A stretch of 64,000 nt of DNA, taken from Vicia villosa (Eukaryota > Streptophyta > Magnoliopsida > Fabales > Fabaceae). Under the pieces are notes generated by a model. The model had not been told where the DNA came from. It made no database searches and was given only the letters and a program-made list of their open reading frames with translations. The DNA lies in the NCBI RefSeq assembly GCF_029867415.1, contig NC_081186.1, forward strand, positions 12,284,930 through 12,348,929, in the 5' to 3' direction. Made by a program: the position numbers and the translations under genes. The number at the start of each line of letters is the position of its first letter. The first letter of the stretch is position 1. This document shows positions 34,814 to 49,300 of the stretch, one piece after another.

Positions 34814-36218
34814 TAGATGGTTCAGGAGGGTTAAATGTGAATTTATAGTCAGGATACAAAAGGCAGTAGGGTTTGGATTTTCTTGAGGGTAAAGAATGGG
34901 TTAGAGAAGGAGTAGAATCTGTGATAAAAGTGGATGAAGGTGGAATATCAGAAGGTGTTGAGGGAATGATATTTAGTGGTCCAGGGTTCAGAATTTGTGT
35001 AGAAGGAGGTGGTTGAAAACTGTTAGAAGAGGGGAAAGCGTTTTGAGGTTCAGAAGTTGAAGGCTTTTTCTGAGAGGAACAAGCAGCAATAAGTGCACGA
35101 AAAGATTCCCTGATGCGCTTCTCACGGTATTCTTTGGATTGTACCTTGAGAGGATCATAGGGAAGCTTTGGCTTCTTAGCTGGCTTTGATTCTGCTTCTG
35201 AAGCTTTTCTCTTTAGTCTTTTTTCTTTCTTCTTCTGTTCTTTCTTCTTCAACTCAGCCGGAGATGGAAGAGTTTGTCCTCTGATCCATGCAGGATCAAT
35301 GGAAGATTGAGCAATGACACGGTTCTTCAAATAACGCTTAACAGATTTGTCAAGCTCTTCTTTGCACAGTTGTGAGAAGCCCTCAATAGGAGTTCTTCTG
35401 GTCAGAATATCTGGAAATATTTTTGGAATAGAAGATACCTTCTCAATCAGAAGCATCCTTTGTAGATCAAAGGAATTCAGAACTTGTCCTTGAATGACAG
35501 TTAAGAACTTGGGCGAACCAACAGCTCTCAGAACATCCATCAAATCACTCTCTACCAGAATATCTGAGATCATTCTAGCAAGAGGAATAGTGTTCTTCTT
35601 GAGATCAGGATACTTCTTGCGTTCTTCATCTCTTGATTCTTCAATATTTTTCTTCAAATGTTGAAATGGAATGTTTGAGAGATTAACCTTAGTACCATTT
35701 CCAATGCAGAAGAGTGCATACTTCTGATCTTGATTCACATACATAGCAGTAATAGATCTCTTTCTATGATAAAGAGTTCCTAGAAGAATTTCAGCCCAAA
35801 CTCTGTAGACAGGCTTCAACGAAGTAGTTTGATTTGGTGAAGATCTGAAAGCAGATAATTCCCTATCCACTTTCTCCCAATCAACTCTACCAGGGAGAGC
35901 ACATGTGGTTCCTTCTGAATCATCAAGGCTATAGAGCTTCCTAATCATTTTCTCAATCACAACAACTTCATGCCCTAGAATGAAGGAGATGATAGCAGTT
36001 GGAGTAACTGTTGCATACGTCCAGAAATCCATCACCAAGAGAGGATAAACTGGTCCAACCAATCTTTCAAAATAACTGGACCAATCCTGAGTCAACATTG
36101 CATCTTTGATTTTGAAACCATACGGAATGGAACAGGTCTTCAGAGGACTGTAACCATATTTGCGTTGAACAAGATGTGCTGAAGACATTTTAGGTTGAGT
36201 GCTTGAGGATGAAAGCAT
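34776..36218 (-). CDS. SIRE env-like ORF, N-terminal part (480 codons)
   Basis: A long uninterrupted frame lying between RNase H and the 3' LTR, where SIRE elements carry an env-like gene. Start at 36218, or at the second Met (MSSAHLVQ) ten codons on. The N-terminal 130 residues include a hydrophobic segment (YPLLVMDFWTYATVTPTAIISFILG). A basic Lys-rich tract with nuclear-signal-like clusters follows at about residues 325-355, then a Ser/Pro-rich tail. It may correspond to the plant putative transposon-protein family found in such ORFs. It ends at a stop at 34776 and overlaps the next ORF by 38 bases in a different frame. Env function is inferred from position only; no clear signal peptide or terminal anchor is seen. 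Confidence 0.65.
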   Translation of the reverse strand: MLSSSSTQPKMSSAHLVQRKYGYSPLKTCSIPYGFKIKDAMLTQDWSSYFERLVGPVYPLLVMDFWTYATVTPTAIISFILGHEVVVIEKMIRKLYSLDDSEGTTCALPGRVDWEKVDRELSAFRSSPNQTTSLKPVYRVWAEILLGTLYHRKRSITAMYVNQDQKYALFCIGNGTKVNLSNIPFQHLKKNIEESRDEERKKYPDLKKNTIPLARMISDILVESDLMDVLRAVGSPKFLTVIQGQVLNSFDLQRMLLIEKVSSIPKIFPDILTRRTPIEGFSQLCKEELDKSVKRYLKNRVIAQSSIDPAWIRGQTLPSPAELKKKEQKKKEKRLKRKASEAESKPAKKPKLPYDPLKVQSKEYREKRIRESFRALIAACSSQKKPSTSEPQNAFPSSNSFQPPPSTQILNPGPLNIIPSTPSDIPPSSTFITDSTPSLTHSLPSRKSKPYCLLYPDYKFTFNPPEPSIDICFDLFMLMF

Positions 36219-36732
36219 GAATAACTTCTAAGATTCGGTTTAGAACTAAGGTTTATGCAACAAAGAGAATGAGAGAGAGATGAACGGAAGAGATAATGAA
36301 TGAGGAGAGAGAATGTAAAGAGATGAATGGATATGAAGATGAGTTTATATAGAGATGGATTTGAAATGAAATGCAATGTGTGTTAATTTGAATGAATATG
36401 ATTACAGAAAAAAGCATAGAATCAATTGCATTAAATGAGAAATGACGTTAGGAGAGATAACGTAATATTTGAAATGATTTGCACAGTTACCTAGGGCGGC
36501 GTCTCCTCAACTGCACGCGTGCTTGTCCAAATAGAGTGAACACATGTTCAACATCTGGAAAGCTGGTGACAACTGTTTTGCTTTAAAAGAACTTCTGAAT
36601 CAACTTAGATAATGAAACGTTAGTAATAACAGAATCAGAACTTCTAATTGATCAGAATCATAACTTCTTATAAGAAGATAAAACAAAGTCATTTCAGAAC
36701 TAATCCATACATCAGAACTTCTCATCTTCTCA
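36219..36732 (-). other. Spacer between RNase H and env-like ORF
   Basis: About 500 bases with no coding pattern, on the minus strand running from the pol stop to the env-like start. In SIRE elements such a gap precedes the extra ORF. Nothing else was identified in it. Confidence 0.5.
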
Positions 36733-37262
36733 TTATGGGCATAAGTCCATACTGATATTCTTCATAATGAACTTAAACCTATCTTCAGCAAGGGGTTTTG
36801 TAAATATATCAGCCCATTGATGGTCTGTATCAACAAACTTCAAAGATAGAACACCCTTCTGAACATAGTCCCTAATGAAATGATGTTTGATCTCAATATG
36901 TTTAACTTTGGAATGTAAGATAGGATTCTTAGATAAACATATAGCAGAAGTATTATCACAGAAGATAGGAATGTTACTCTCATATATCTGATAATCTTCT
37001 AGCTTACTCTTCATCCAGAGCATCTGTGTACTACATCCACCAGCAGCAACATATTCTGCTTCTATAGTAGAGAGGGCAATGGTAGCTTGCTTCTTGCTGT
37101 ACCAGGAGATCAGATGACTTCAAAGAAATTGACAACTTCCAGAAGTACTATTTCTTTCAATTCTATCTCTAGCATAATCAACATCATAATATCCTACTAA
37201 GTTGTACTCTTTAGATCTTCTGTAGACTAAACCAACATTAGTAGTACATTTCAGATACCTCG
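36733..37262 (-). pseudogene. Copia (SIRE) RNase H, C-terminal part, cut by the gap
   Basis: On the minus strand the frame runs from the gap edge (37262) to a stop at 36733. It includes a YDVDYARD segment, ISWYSKKQATIALSTIEAEYVAAG with the Ser/Glu of the copia RNase H active site, DNTSAICLSKNP, HIEIKHHFIRD and the terminal ADIFTKPL. One in-frame TGA lies at 37120-37122. This is the end of the copia polyprotein; reverse transcriptase and everything upstream lie in or beyond the gap. Confidence 0.88.
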
Positions 37263-37362
37263 NNNNNNNNNNNNNNNNNNNNNNNNNNNNNNNNNNNNNN
37301 NNNNNNNNNNNNNNNNNNNNNNNNNNNNNNNNNNNNNNNNNNNNNNNNNNNNNNNNNNNNNN
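37263..37362. other. Assembly gap of 100 N
   Basis: Exactly 100 undetermined bases, the usual filler for a gap of unknown size. It separates the truncated SIRE element from the first satellite copy, so the true left edge and length of the satellite array cannot be known from this window. Confidence 0.99.
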
Positions 37363-40300
37363 GTCTTTTGGAAGATTTTTATGTGCTACACTACATAAAA
37401 GTCACTAAATTTGTAAAACTTGCAAAATTTAGTGTTTTGGAAGATTTTTCGTGTGCTATCTACTACATAAAAGTCACAAAATTTGTTAAACTGGAAAAAT
37501 TTGGTCTTTTGGAAGACTTTTGTGTGCTACTACATAAAATTCACAAACTTCGTTAAACTTGCATACATTGGTATTTTGGAAGATTTTCGTGTGCTATACT
37601 ACATTAATGTCACGAAGTTTGCTAAACTTGCATACATTGGTATTTTGGAAGATTTTCGTCTGCTATATCACATAAAGTCTAGAAGTTCGTATAACCGGAA
37701 AATTTTGGTATTTTGGAAGATTTTCGTGTTCTCTTCTACATTAAAGTCACAAAGTTCGTTAAACTTGTATACATTGATACTTTTAAAGATTTTCATGTGG
37801 TATATACTACGTAAAAGTCACAAAGTTTGTTAAACTAGCAAAATTTGTTCTTTTGAAAGATTTTCGTGTGCAACACTACATAAAAGTCACGAAGTTTTTT
37901 AAACTTGCAAATTTTGGTATTTTGGAAGGTTTTCGTGTGCTATACTTCATAAAAGTCACGAAATTCGTTACACTTGCAAACTTTTGTATTTAAAAATATT
38001 TTCGTGTGCTATACTACATAAAAGTCATGAAGTTTGTTACACTTGTATACGTTGGTATTTTGGAAGATTTTTCGTGTGCTATACTACATAAAAATCACGA
38101 AGTTCGTTAAACTTGCAAATTTTAATATTTTGGAATATTTTCGTGTGCTATACTACATAAAAGTCACGAAGTTCGCTAGACTTGAATACATTGGTATTTT
38201 CGAAGACTTTCGTGTGCTATACTACATAATGTCACGAAGTTTATAAAACTTTCAAAATTTAGTGTTTTGGAAGATTTTTCGTGTGCTATATACTACATAA
38301 AAGTCACGAGATTTGTTAAACTGGCAAAATTTGGTCTTTCGGAAGATTTTCGTGTGCTATACTACATAAAAAACACGAAATTCGTTAAATAGCAAAATTT
38401 GGTATTTTGGAAGATTTTCGTGTACCATACTAAATAAAAGTCACGAAGTTCCTTAAATTCCAAAGTTTGGTATTTTGGAAGATTTTCGTGTGCTATACTA
38501 CATAAAAGTCACAAACTTCGTTAAATTTGAATCTTTGATATTTATGAAGAATTTCATGTGCTATACTACATGAAAGGCACGAAGTTCGTTAATCTTGCAA
38601 AATTTGGTATTTTGGTTTGGTATTTTGGAAGATTTTCGTGTGCTATACTACATAAAAGTCACAAACTTCGTTAAATTTGAATCTTTGATATTTATGAAGA
38701 ATTTCATGTGCTATACTTGAAAGGCACGAAGTTCCTTAAATTCCAAAAGATTTTCGTTAACAAAATTTGGTATTTTGGAAGATTTTCGTGTGCTATACTA
38801 CATAAAAATCAAGAAGTTCGTTAAACTAGCAAATTTTTGTATTTTGGAAGATTTCTGTGTGCTATACTACATAAAAGTCACGAAATTCGTTAAATTTGCA
38901 ATCTTTGGTATTTATGAAAATTTTCATGTGCTATACTACATAAAAGTCACGTAGTTCGTTAAACTTGTAAAAATTGAAATTTTGGAAAATTTTCGTGTGT
39001 TATACTACATTAAAGTCACAAAGTTGGTTAACCCTGCATACATTGGTATTTTGGAAGATTTTCGTGTGCTATTTACATCGTAAAATGTCACGAAGTTTGT
39101 TAAACTTGCAAATTTTGGTCTTTTGGAAGATTTTTATGTGCTACACTACATAAAAGTCACTAAATTTGTAAAACTTGCAAAATTTAGTGTTTTGGAAGAT
39201 TTTTCGTGTGCTATCTACTACATAAAAGTCACAAAATTTGTTAAACTGGAAAATTTTGGTCTTTTGGAAGACTTTTGTGTGCTACTACATAAAATTCACA
39301 AACTTCGTTAAACTTGCATACATTGGTATTTTGGAAGATTTTCGTGTGCTATACTACATTAATGTCACGAAGTTTGCTAAACTTGCATACATTGGTATTT
39401 TGGAAGATTTTCGTCTGCTATATCACATAAAGTCTAGAAGTTCGTATAACCGGAAAATTTTGGTATTTTGGAAGATTTTCGTGTTCTCTTCTACATTAAA
39501 GTCACAAAGTTCGTTAAACTTGTATACATTGATACTTTTAAAGATTTTCATGTGGTATATACTACGTAAAAGTCACAAAGTTTGTTAAACTAGCAAAATT
39601 TGTTCTTTTGAAAGATTTTCGTGTGCAACACTACATAAAAGTCACGAAGTTTTTTAAACTTGCAAATTTTGGTATTTTGGAAGGTTTTCGTGTGCTATAC
39701 TTCATAAAAGTCACGAAATTCGTTACACTTGCAAACTTTTGTATTTAAAAATATTTTCGTGTGCTATACTACATAAAAGTCATGAAGTTTGTTACACTTG
39801 TATACGTTGGTATTTTGGAAGATTTTTCGTGTGCTATACTACATAAAAATCACGAAGTTCGTTAAACTTGCAAATTTTAATATTTTGGAATATTTTCGTG
39901 TGCTATACTACATAAAAGTCACGAAGTTCGCTAGACTTGAATACATTGGTATTTTCGAAGACTTTCGTGTGCTATACTACATAATGTCACGAAGTTTATA
40001 AAACTTTCAAAATTTAGTGTTTTGGAAGATTTTTCGTGTGCTATATACTACATAAAAGTCACGAGATTTGTTAAACTGGCAAAATTTGGTCTTTCGGAAG
40101 ATTTTCGTGTGCTATACTACATAAAAAACACGAAATTCGTTAAATAGCAAAATTTGGTATTTTGGAAGATTTTCGTGTACCATACTAAATAAAAGTCACG
40201 AAGTTCCTTAAATTCCAAAGTTTGGTATTTTGGAAGATTTTCGTGTGCTATACTACATAAAAGTCACAAACTTCGTTAAATTTGAATCTTTGATATTTAT

Positions 40301-43300
40301 GAAGAATTTCATGTGCTATACTACATGAAAGGCACGAAGTTCGTTAATCTTGCAAAATTTGGTATTTTGGAAGATTTTCGTGTGCTATACTACATAAAAA
40401 TCAAGAAGTTCGTTAAACTAGCAAATTTTTGTATTTTGGAAGATTTCTGTGTGCTATACTACATAAAAGTCACGAAATTCGTTAAATTTGCAATCTTTGG
40501 TATTTATGAAAATTTTCATGTGCTATACTACATAAAAGTCACGTAGTTCGTTAAACTTGTAAAAATTGAAATTTTGGAAAATTTTCGTGTGTTATACTAC
40601 ATTAAAGTCACAATGTTGGTTAACCCTGCATACATTGGTATTTTGGAAGATTTTCGTGTGCTATTTACATCGTAAATGTCACGAAGTTTGTTAAACTTGC
40701 AAATTTTGGTCTTTTGGAAGATTTTTATGTGCTACACTACATAAAAGTCACTAAATTTGTAAAACTTGCAAAATTTAGTGTTTTGGAAGATTTTTCGTGT
40801 GCTATATACTACATAAAAGTCACAAAATTTGTTAAACTGGAAAATTTTGGTCTTTTGGAAGACTTTTGTGTGCTACTACATAAAATTCACAAACTTCGTT
40901 AAACTTGCATACATTGGTATTTTGGAAGATTTTCGTGTGCTATACTACATTAATGTCACGAAGTTTGCTAAACTTGCATACATTGGTATTTTGGAAGATT
41001 TTCGTCTGCTATATCACATAAAGTCTAGAAGTTCGTATAACCGGAAAATTTTGGTATTTTGGAAGATTTTCGTGTTCTCTTCTACATTAAAGTCACAAAG
41101 TTCGTTAAACTTGTATACATTGATACTTTTAAAGATTTTCATGTGGTATATACTACGTAAAAGTCACAAAGTTTGTTAAACTAGCAAAATTTGTTCTTTT
41201 GAAAGATTTTCGTGTGCAACACTACATAAAAGTCACGAAGTTTTCTAAACTTGCAAATTTTGGTATTTTGGAAGGTTTTCGTGTGCTATACTTCATAAAA
41301 GTCACGAAATTCGTTACACTTGCAAACTTTTGTATTTAAAAATATTTTCGTGTGCTATACTACATAGAAGTCATGAAGTTTGTTACACTTGTATTCGTTG
41401 GTATTTTGGAAGATTTTTCGTGTGCTATACTACATAAAAATCACGAAGTTCGTTAAACTTGCAAATTTTAATATTTTGGAATATTTTCGTGTGCTATACT
41501 ACATAAAAGTCACGAAGTTCGCTAGACTTGAATACATTGGTATTTTCGAAGACTTTCGTGTGCTATACTACATAATGTCACGAAGTTTATAAAACTTTCA
41601 AAATTTAGTGTTTTGGAAGATTTTTCGTGTGCTATATACTACATAAAAGTCACGAGATTTGTTAAACTGGCAAAATTTGGTCTTTCGGAAGATTTTCGTG
41701 TGCTATACTACATAAAAAACACGAAATTCGTTAAATAGCAAAATTTGGTATTTTGGAAGATTTTCGTGTACCATACTAAATAAAAGTCACGAAGTTCCTT
41801 AAATTCCAAAGTTTGGTATTTTGGAAGATTTTCGTGTGCTATACTACATAAAAGTCACAAACTTCGTTAAATTTGAATCTTTGATATTTATGAAGAATTT
41901 CATGTGCTATACTACATGAAAGGCACGAAGTTCGTTAATCTTGCAAAATTTGGTATTTTGGAAGATTTTCGTGTGCTATACTACATAAAAATCAAGAAGT
42001 TCGTTAAACTAGCAAATTTTTGTATTTTGGAAGATTTCTGTGTGCTATACTACATAAAAGTCACGAAATTCGTTAAATTTGCAATCTTTGGTATTTATGA
42101 AAATTTTCATGTGCTATACTACATAAAAGTCACGTAGTTCGTTAAACTTGTAAAAATTGAAATTTTGGAAAATTTTCGTGTGTTATACTACATTAAAGTC
42201 ACAATGTTGGTTAACCCTGCATACATTGGTATTTTGGAAGATTTTCGTGTGCTATTTACATCGTAAATGTCACGAAGTTTGTTAAACTTGCAAATTTTGG
42301 TCTTTTGGAAGATTTTTATGTGCTACACTACATAAAAGTCACTAAATTTGTAAAACTTGCAAAATTTAGTGTTTTGGAAGATTTTTCGTGTGCTATATAC
42401 TACATAAAAGTCACAAAATTTGTTAAACTGGAAAATTTTGGTCTTTTGGAAGACTTTTGTGTGCTACTACATAAAATTCACAAACTTCGTTAAACTTGCA
42501 TACATTGGTATTTTGGAAGATTTTCGTGTGCTATACTACATTAATGTCACGAAGTTTGCTAAACTTGCATACATTGGTATTTTGGAAGATTTTCGTCTGC
42601 TATATCACATAAAGTCTAGAAGTTCGTATAACCGGAAAATTTTGGTATTTTGGAAGATTTTCGTGTTCTCTTCTACATTAAAGTCACAAAGTTCGTTAAA
42701 CTTGTATACATTGATACTTTTAAAGATTTTCATGTGGTATATACTACGTAAAAGTCACAAAGTTTGTTAAACTAGCAAAATTTGTTCTTTTGAAAGATTT
42801 TCGTGTGCAACACTACATAAAAGTCACGAAGTTTTCTAAACTTGCAAATTTTGGTATTTTGGAAGGTTTTCGTGTGCTATACTTCATAAAAGTCACGAAA
42901 TTCGTTACACTTGCAAACTTTTGTATTTAAAAATATTTTCGTGTGCTATACTACATAGAAGTCATGAAGTTTGTTACACTTGTATTCGTTGGTATTTTGG
43001 AAGATTTTTCGTGTGCTATACTACATAAAAATCACGAAGTTCGTTAAACTTGCAAATTTTAATATTTTGGAATATTTTCGTGTGCTATACTACATAAAAG
43101 TCACGAAGTTCGCTAGACTTGAATACATTGGTATTTTCGAAGACTTTCGTGTGCTATACTACATAATGTCACGAAGTTTATAAAACTTTCAAAATTTAGT
43201 GTTTTGGAAGATTTTTCGTGTGCTATATACTACATAAAAGTCACGAGATTTGTTAAACTGGCAAAATTTGGTCTTTCGGAAGATTTTCGTGTGCTATACT

Positions 43301-46300
43301 ACATAAAAAACACGAAATTCGTTAAATAGCAAAATTTGGTATTTTGGAAGATTTTCGTGTACCATACTAAATAAAAGTCACGAAGTTCCTTAAATTCCAA
43401 AGTTTGGTATTTTGGAAGATTTTCGTGTGCTATACTACATAAAAGTCACAAACTTCGTTAAATTTGAATCTTTGATATTTATGAAGAATTTCATGTGCTA
43501 TACTACATGAAAGGCACGAAGTTCGTTAATCTTGCAAAATTTGGTATTTTGGAAGATTTTCGTGTGCTATACTACATAAAAATCAAGAAGTTCGTTAAAC
43601 TAGCAAATTTTTGTATTTTGGAAGATTTCTGTGTGCTATACTACATAAAAGTCACGAAATTCGTTAAATTTGCAATCTTTGGTATTTATGAAAATTTTCA
43701 TGTGCTATACTACATAAAAGTCACGTAGTTCGTTAAACTTGTAAAAATTGAAATTTTGGAAAATTTTCGTGTGTTATACTACATTAAAGTCACAATGTTG
43801 GTTAACCCTGCATACATTGGTATTTTGGAAGATTTTCGTGTGCTATTTACATCGTAAATGTCACGAAGTTTGTTAAACTTGCAAATTTTGGTCTTTTGGA
43901 AGATTTTTATGTGCTACACTACATAAAAGTCACTAAATTTGTAAAACTTGCAAAATTTAGTGTTTTGGAAGATTTTTCGTGTGCTATATACTACATAAAA
44001 GTCACAAAATTTGTTAAACTGGAAAATTTTGGTCTTTTGGAAGACTTTTGTGTGCTACTACATAAAATTCACAAACTTCGTTAAACTTGCATACATTGGT
44101 ATTTTGGAAGATTTTCGTGTGCTATACTACATTAATGTCACGAAGTTTGCTAAACTTGCATACATTGGTATTTTGGAAGATTTTCGTCTGCTATATCACA
44201 TAAAGTCTAGAAGTTCGTATAACCGGAAAATTTTGGTATTTTGGAAGATTTTCGTGTTCTCTTCTACATTAAAGTCACAAAGTTCGTTAAACTTGTATAC
44301 ATTGATACTTTTAAAGATTTTCATGTGGTATATACTACGTAAAAGTCACAAAGTTTGTTAAACTAGCAAAATTTGTTCTTTTGAAAGATTTTCGTGTGCA
44401 ACACTACATAAAAGTCACGAAGTTTTCTAAACTTGCAAATTTTGGTATTTTGGAAGGTTTTCGTGTGCTATACTTCATAAAAGTCACGAAATTCGTTACA
44501 CTTGCAAACTTTTGTATTTAAAAATATTTTCGTGTGCTATACTACATAGAAGTCATGAAGTTTGTTACACTTGTATTCGTTGGTATTTTGGAAGATTTTT
44601 CGTGTGCTATACTACATAAAAATCACGAAGTTCGTTAAACTTGCAAATTTTAATATTTTGGAATATTTTCGTGTGCTATACTACATAAAAGTCACGAAGT
44701 TCGCTAGACTTGAATACATTGGTATTTTCGAAGACTTTCGTGTGCTATACTACATAATGTCACGAAGTTTATAAAACTTTCAAAATTTAGTGTTTTGGAA
44801 GATTTTTCGTGTGCTATATACTACATAAAAGTCACGAGATTTGTTAAACTGGCAAAATTTGGTCTTTCGGAAGATTTTCGTGTGCTATACTACATAAAAA
44901 ACACGAAATTCGTTAAATAGCAAAATTTGGTATTTTGGAAGATTTTCGTGTACCATACTAAATAAAAGTCACGAAGTTCCTTAAATTCCAAAGTTTGGTA
45001 TTTTGGAAGATTTTCGTGTGCTATACTACATAAAAGTCACAAACTTCGTTAAATTTGAATCTTTGATATTTATGAAGAATTTCATGTGCTATACTACATG
45101 AAAGGCACGAAGTTCGTTAATCTTGCAAAATTTGGTATTTTGGAAGATTTTCGTGTGCTATACTACATAAAAATCAAGAAGTTCGTTAAACTAGCAAATT
45201 TTTGTATTTTGGAAGATTTCTGTGTGCTATACTACATAAAAGTCACGAAATTCGTTAAATTTGCAATCTTTGGTATTTATGAAAATTTTCATGTGCTATA
45301 CTACATAAAAGTCACGTAGTTCGTTAAACTTGTAAAAATTGAAATTTTGGAAAATTTTCGTGTGTTATACTACATTAAAGTCACAATGTTGGTTAACCCT
45401 GCATACATTGGTATTTTGGAAGATTTTCGTGTGCTATTTACATCGTAAATGTCACGAAGTTTGTTAAACTTGCAAATTTTGGTCTTTTGGAAGATTTTTA
45501 TGTGCTACACTACATAAAAGTCACTAAATTTGTAAAACTTGCAAAATTTAGTGTTTTGGAAGATTTTTCGTGTGCTATATACTACATAAAAGTCACAAAA
45601 TTTGTTAAACTGGAAAATTTTGGTCTTTTGGAAGACTTTTGTGTGCTACTACATAAAATTCACAAACTTCGTTAAACTTGCATACATTGGTATTTTGGAA
45701 GATTTTCGTGTGCTATACTACATTAATGTCACGAAGTTTGCTAAACTTGCATACATTGGTATTTTGGAAGATTTTCGTCTGCTATATCACATAAAGTCTA
45801 GAAGTTCGTATAACCGGAAAATTTTGGTATTTTGGAAGATTTTCGTGTTCTCTTCTACATTAAAGTCACAAAGTTCGTTAAACTTGTATACATTGATACT
45901 TTTAAAGATTTTCATGTGGTATATACTACGTAAAAGTCACAAAGTTTGTTAAACTAGCAAAATTTGTTCTTTTGAAAGATTTTCGTGTGCAACACTACAT
46001 AAAAGTCACGAAGTTTTCTAAACTTGCAAATTTTGGTATTTTGGAAGGTTTTCGTGTGCTATACTTCATAAAAGTCACGAAATTCGTTACACTTGCAAAC
46101 TTTTGTATTTAAAAATATTTTCGTGTGCTATACTACATAGAAGTCATGAAGTTTGTTACACTTGTATTCGTTGGTATTTTGGAAGATTTTTCGTGTGCTA
46201 TACTACATAAAAATCACGAAGTTCGTTAAACTTGCAAATTTTAATATTTTGGAATATTTTCGTGTGCTATACTACATAAAAGTCACGAAGTTCGCTAGAC

Positions 46301-49300
46301 TTGAATACATTGGTATTTTCGAAGACTTTCGTGTGCTATACTACATAATGTCACGAAGTTTATAAAACTTTCAAAATTTAGTGTTTTGGAAGATTTTTCG
46401 TGTGCTATATACTACATAAAAGTCACGAGATTTGTTAAACTGGCAAAATTTGGTCTTTCGGAAGATTTTCGTGTGCTATACTACATAAAAAACACGAAAT
46501 TCGTTAAATAGCAAAATTTGGTATTTTGGAAGATTTTCGTGTACCATACTAAATAAAAGTCACGAAGTTCCTTAAATTCCAAAGTTTGGTATTTTGGAAG
46601 ATTTTCGTGTGCTATACTACATAAAAGTCACAAACTTCGTTAAATTTGAATCTTTGATATTTATGAAGAATTTCATGTGCTATACTACATGAAAGGCACG
46701 AAGTTCGTTAATCTTGCAAAATTTGGTATTTTGGAAGATTTTCGTGTGCTATACTACATAAAAATCAAGAAGTTCGTTAAACTAGCAAATTTTTGTATTT
46801 TGGAAGATTTCTGTGTGCTATACTACATAAAAGTCACGAAATTCGTTAAATTTGCAATCTTTGGTATTTATGAAAATTTTCATGTGCTATACTACATAAA
46901 AGTCACGTAGTTCGTTAAACTTGTAAAAATTGAAATTTTGGAAAATTTTCGTGTGTTATACTACATTAAAGTCACAATGTTGGTTAACCCTGCATACATT
47001 GGTATTTTGGAAGATTTTCGTGTGCTATTTACATCGTAAATGTCACGAAGTTTGTTAAACTTGCAAATTTTGGTCTTTTGGAAGATTTTTATGTGCTACA
47101 CTACATAAAAGTCACTAAATTTGTAAAACTTGCAAAATTTAGTGTTTTGGAAGATTTTTCGTGTGCTATATACTACATAAAAGTCACAAAATTTGTTAAA
47201 CTGGAAAATTTTGGTCTTTTGGAAGACTTTTGTGTGCTACTACATAAAATTCACAAACTTCGTTAAACTTGCATACATTGGTATTTTGGAAGATTTTCGT
47301 GTGCTATACTACATTAATGTCACGAAGTTTGCTAAACTTGCATACATTGGTATTTTGGAAGATTTTCGTCTGCTATATCACATAAAGTCTAGAAGTTCGT
47401 ATAACCGGAAAATTTTGGTATTTTGGAAGATTTTCGTGTTCTCTTCTACATTAAAGTCACAAAGTTCGTTAAACTTGTATACATTGATACTTTTAAAGAT
47501 TTTCATGTGGTATATACTACGTAAAAGTCACAAAGTTTGTTAAACTAGCAAAATTTGTTCTTTTGAAAGATTTTCGTGTGCAACACTACATAAAAGTCAC
47601 GAAGTTTTCTAAACTTGCAAATTTTGGTATTTTGGAAGGTTTTCGTGTGCTATACTTCATAAAAGTCACGAAATTCGTTACACTTGCAAACTTTTGTATT
47701 TAAAAATATTTTCGTGTGCTATACTACATAGAAGTCATGAAGTTTGTTACACTTGTATTCGTTGGTATTTTGGAAGATTTTTCGTGTGCTATACTACATA
47801 AAAATCACGAAGTTCGTTAAACTTGCAAATTTTAATATTTTGGAATATTTTCGTGTGCTATACTACATAAAAGTCACGAAGTTCGCTAGACTTGAATACA
47901 TTGGTATTTTCGAAGACTTTCGTGTGCTATACTACATAATGTCACGAAGTTTATAAAACTTTCAAAATTTAGTGTTTTGGAAGATTTTTCGTGTGCTATA
48001 TACTACATAAAAGTCACGAGATTTGTTAAACTGGCAAAATTTGGTCTTTCGGAAGATTTTCGTGTGCTATACTACATAAAAAACACGAAATTCGTTAAAT
48101 AGCAAAATTTGGTATTTTGGAAGATTTTCGTGTACCATACTAAATAAAAGTCACGAAGTTCCTTAAATTCCAAAGTTTGGTATTTTGGAAGATTTTCGTG
48201 TGCTATACTACATAAAAGTCACAAACTTCGTTAAATTTGAATCTTTGATATTTATGAAGAATTTCATGTGCTATACTACATGAAAGGCACGAAGTTCGTT
48301 AATCTTGCAAAATTTGGTATTTTGGAAGATTTTCGTGTGCTATACTACATAAAAATCAAGAAGTTCGTTAAACTAGCAAATTTTTGTATTTTGGAAGATT
48401 TCCGTGTGCTATACTACATAAAAGTCACGAAATTCGTTAAATTTGCAATCTTTGGTATTTATGAAAATTTTCATGTGCTATACTACATAAAAGTCACGTA
48501 GTTCGTTAAACTTGTAAAAATTGAAATTTTGGAAAATTTTCGTGTGTTATACTACATTAAAGTCACAATGTTGGTTAACCCTGCATACATTGGTATTTTG
48601 GAAGATTTTCGTGTGCTATTTACATCGTAAATGTCACGAAGTTTGTTAAACTTGCAAATTTTGGTCTTTTGGAAGATTTTTATGTGCTACACTACATAAA
48701 AGTCACTAAATTTGTAAAACTTGCAAAATTTAGTGTTTTGGAAGATTTTTCGTGTGCTATATACTACATAAAAGTCACAAAATTTGTTAAACTGGAAAAT
48801 TTTGGTCTTTTGGAAGACTTTTGTGTGCTACTACATAAAATTCACAAACTTCGTTAAACTTGCATACATTGGTATTTTGGAAGATTTTCGTGTGCTATAC
48901 TACATTAATGTCACGAAGTTTGCTAAACTTGCATACATTGGTATTTTGGAAGATTTTCGTCTGCTATATCACATAAAGTCTAGAAGTTCGTATAACCGGA
49001 AAATTTTGGTATTTTGGAAGATTTTCGTGTTCTCTTCTACATTAAAGTCACAAAGTTCGTTAAACTTGTATACATTGATACTTTTAAAGATTTTCATGTG
49101 GTATATACTACGTAAAAGTCACAAAGTTTGTTAAACTAGCAAAATTTGTTCTTTTGAAAGATTTTCGTGTGCAACACTACATAAAAGTCACGAAGTTTTC
49201 TAAACTTGCAAATTTTGGTATTTTGGAAGGTTTTCGTGTGCTATACTTCATAAAAGTCACGAAATTCGTTACACTTGCAAACTTTTGTATTTAAAAATAT

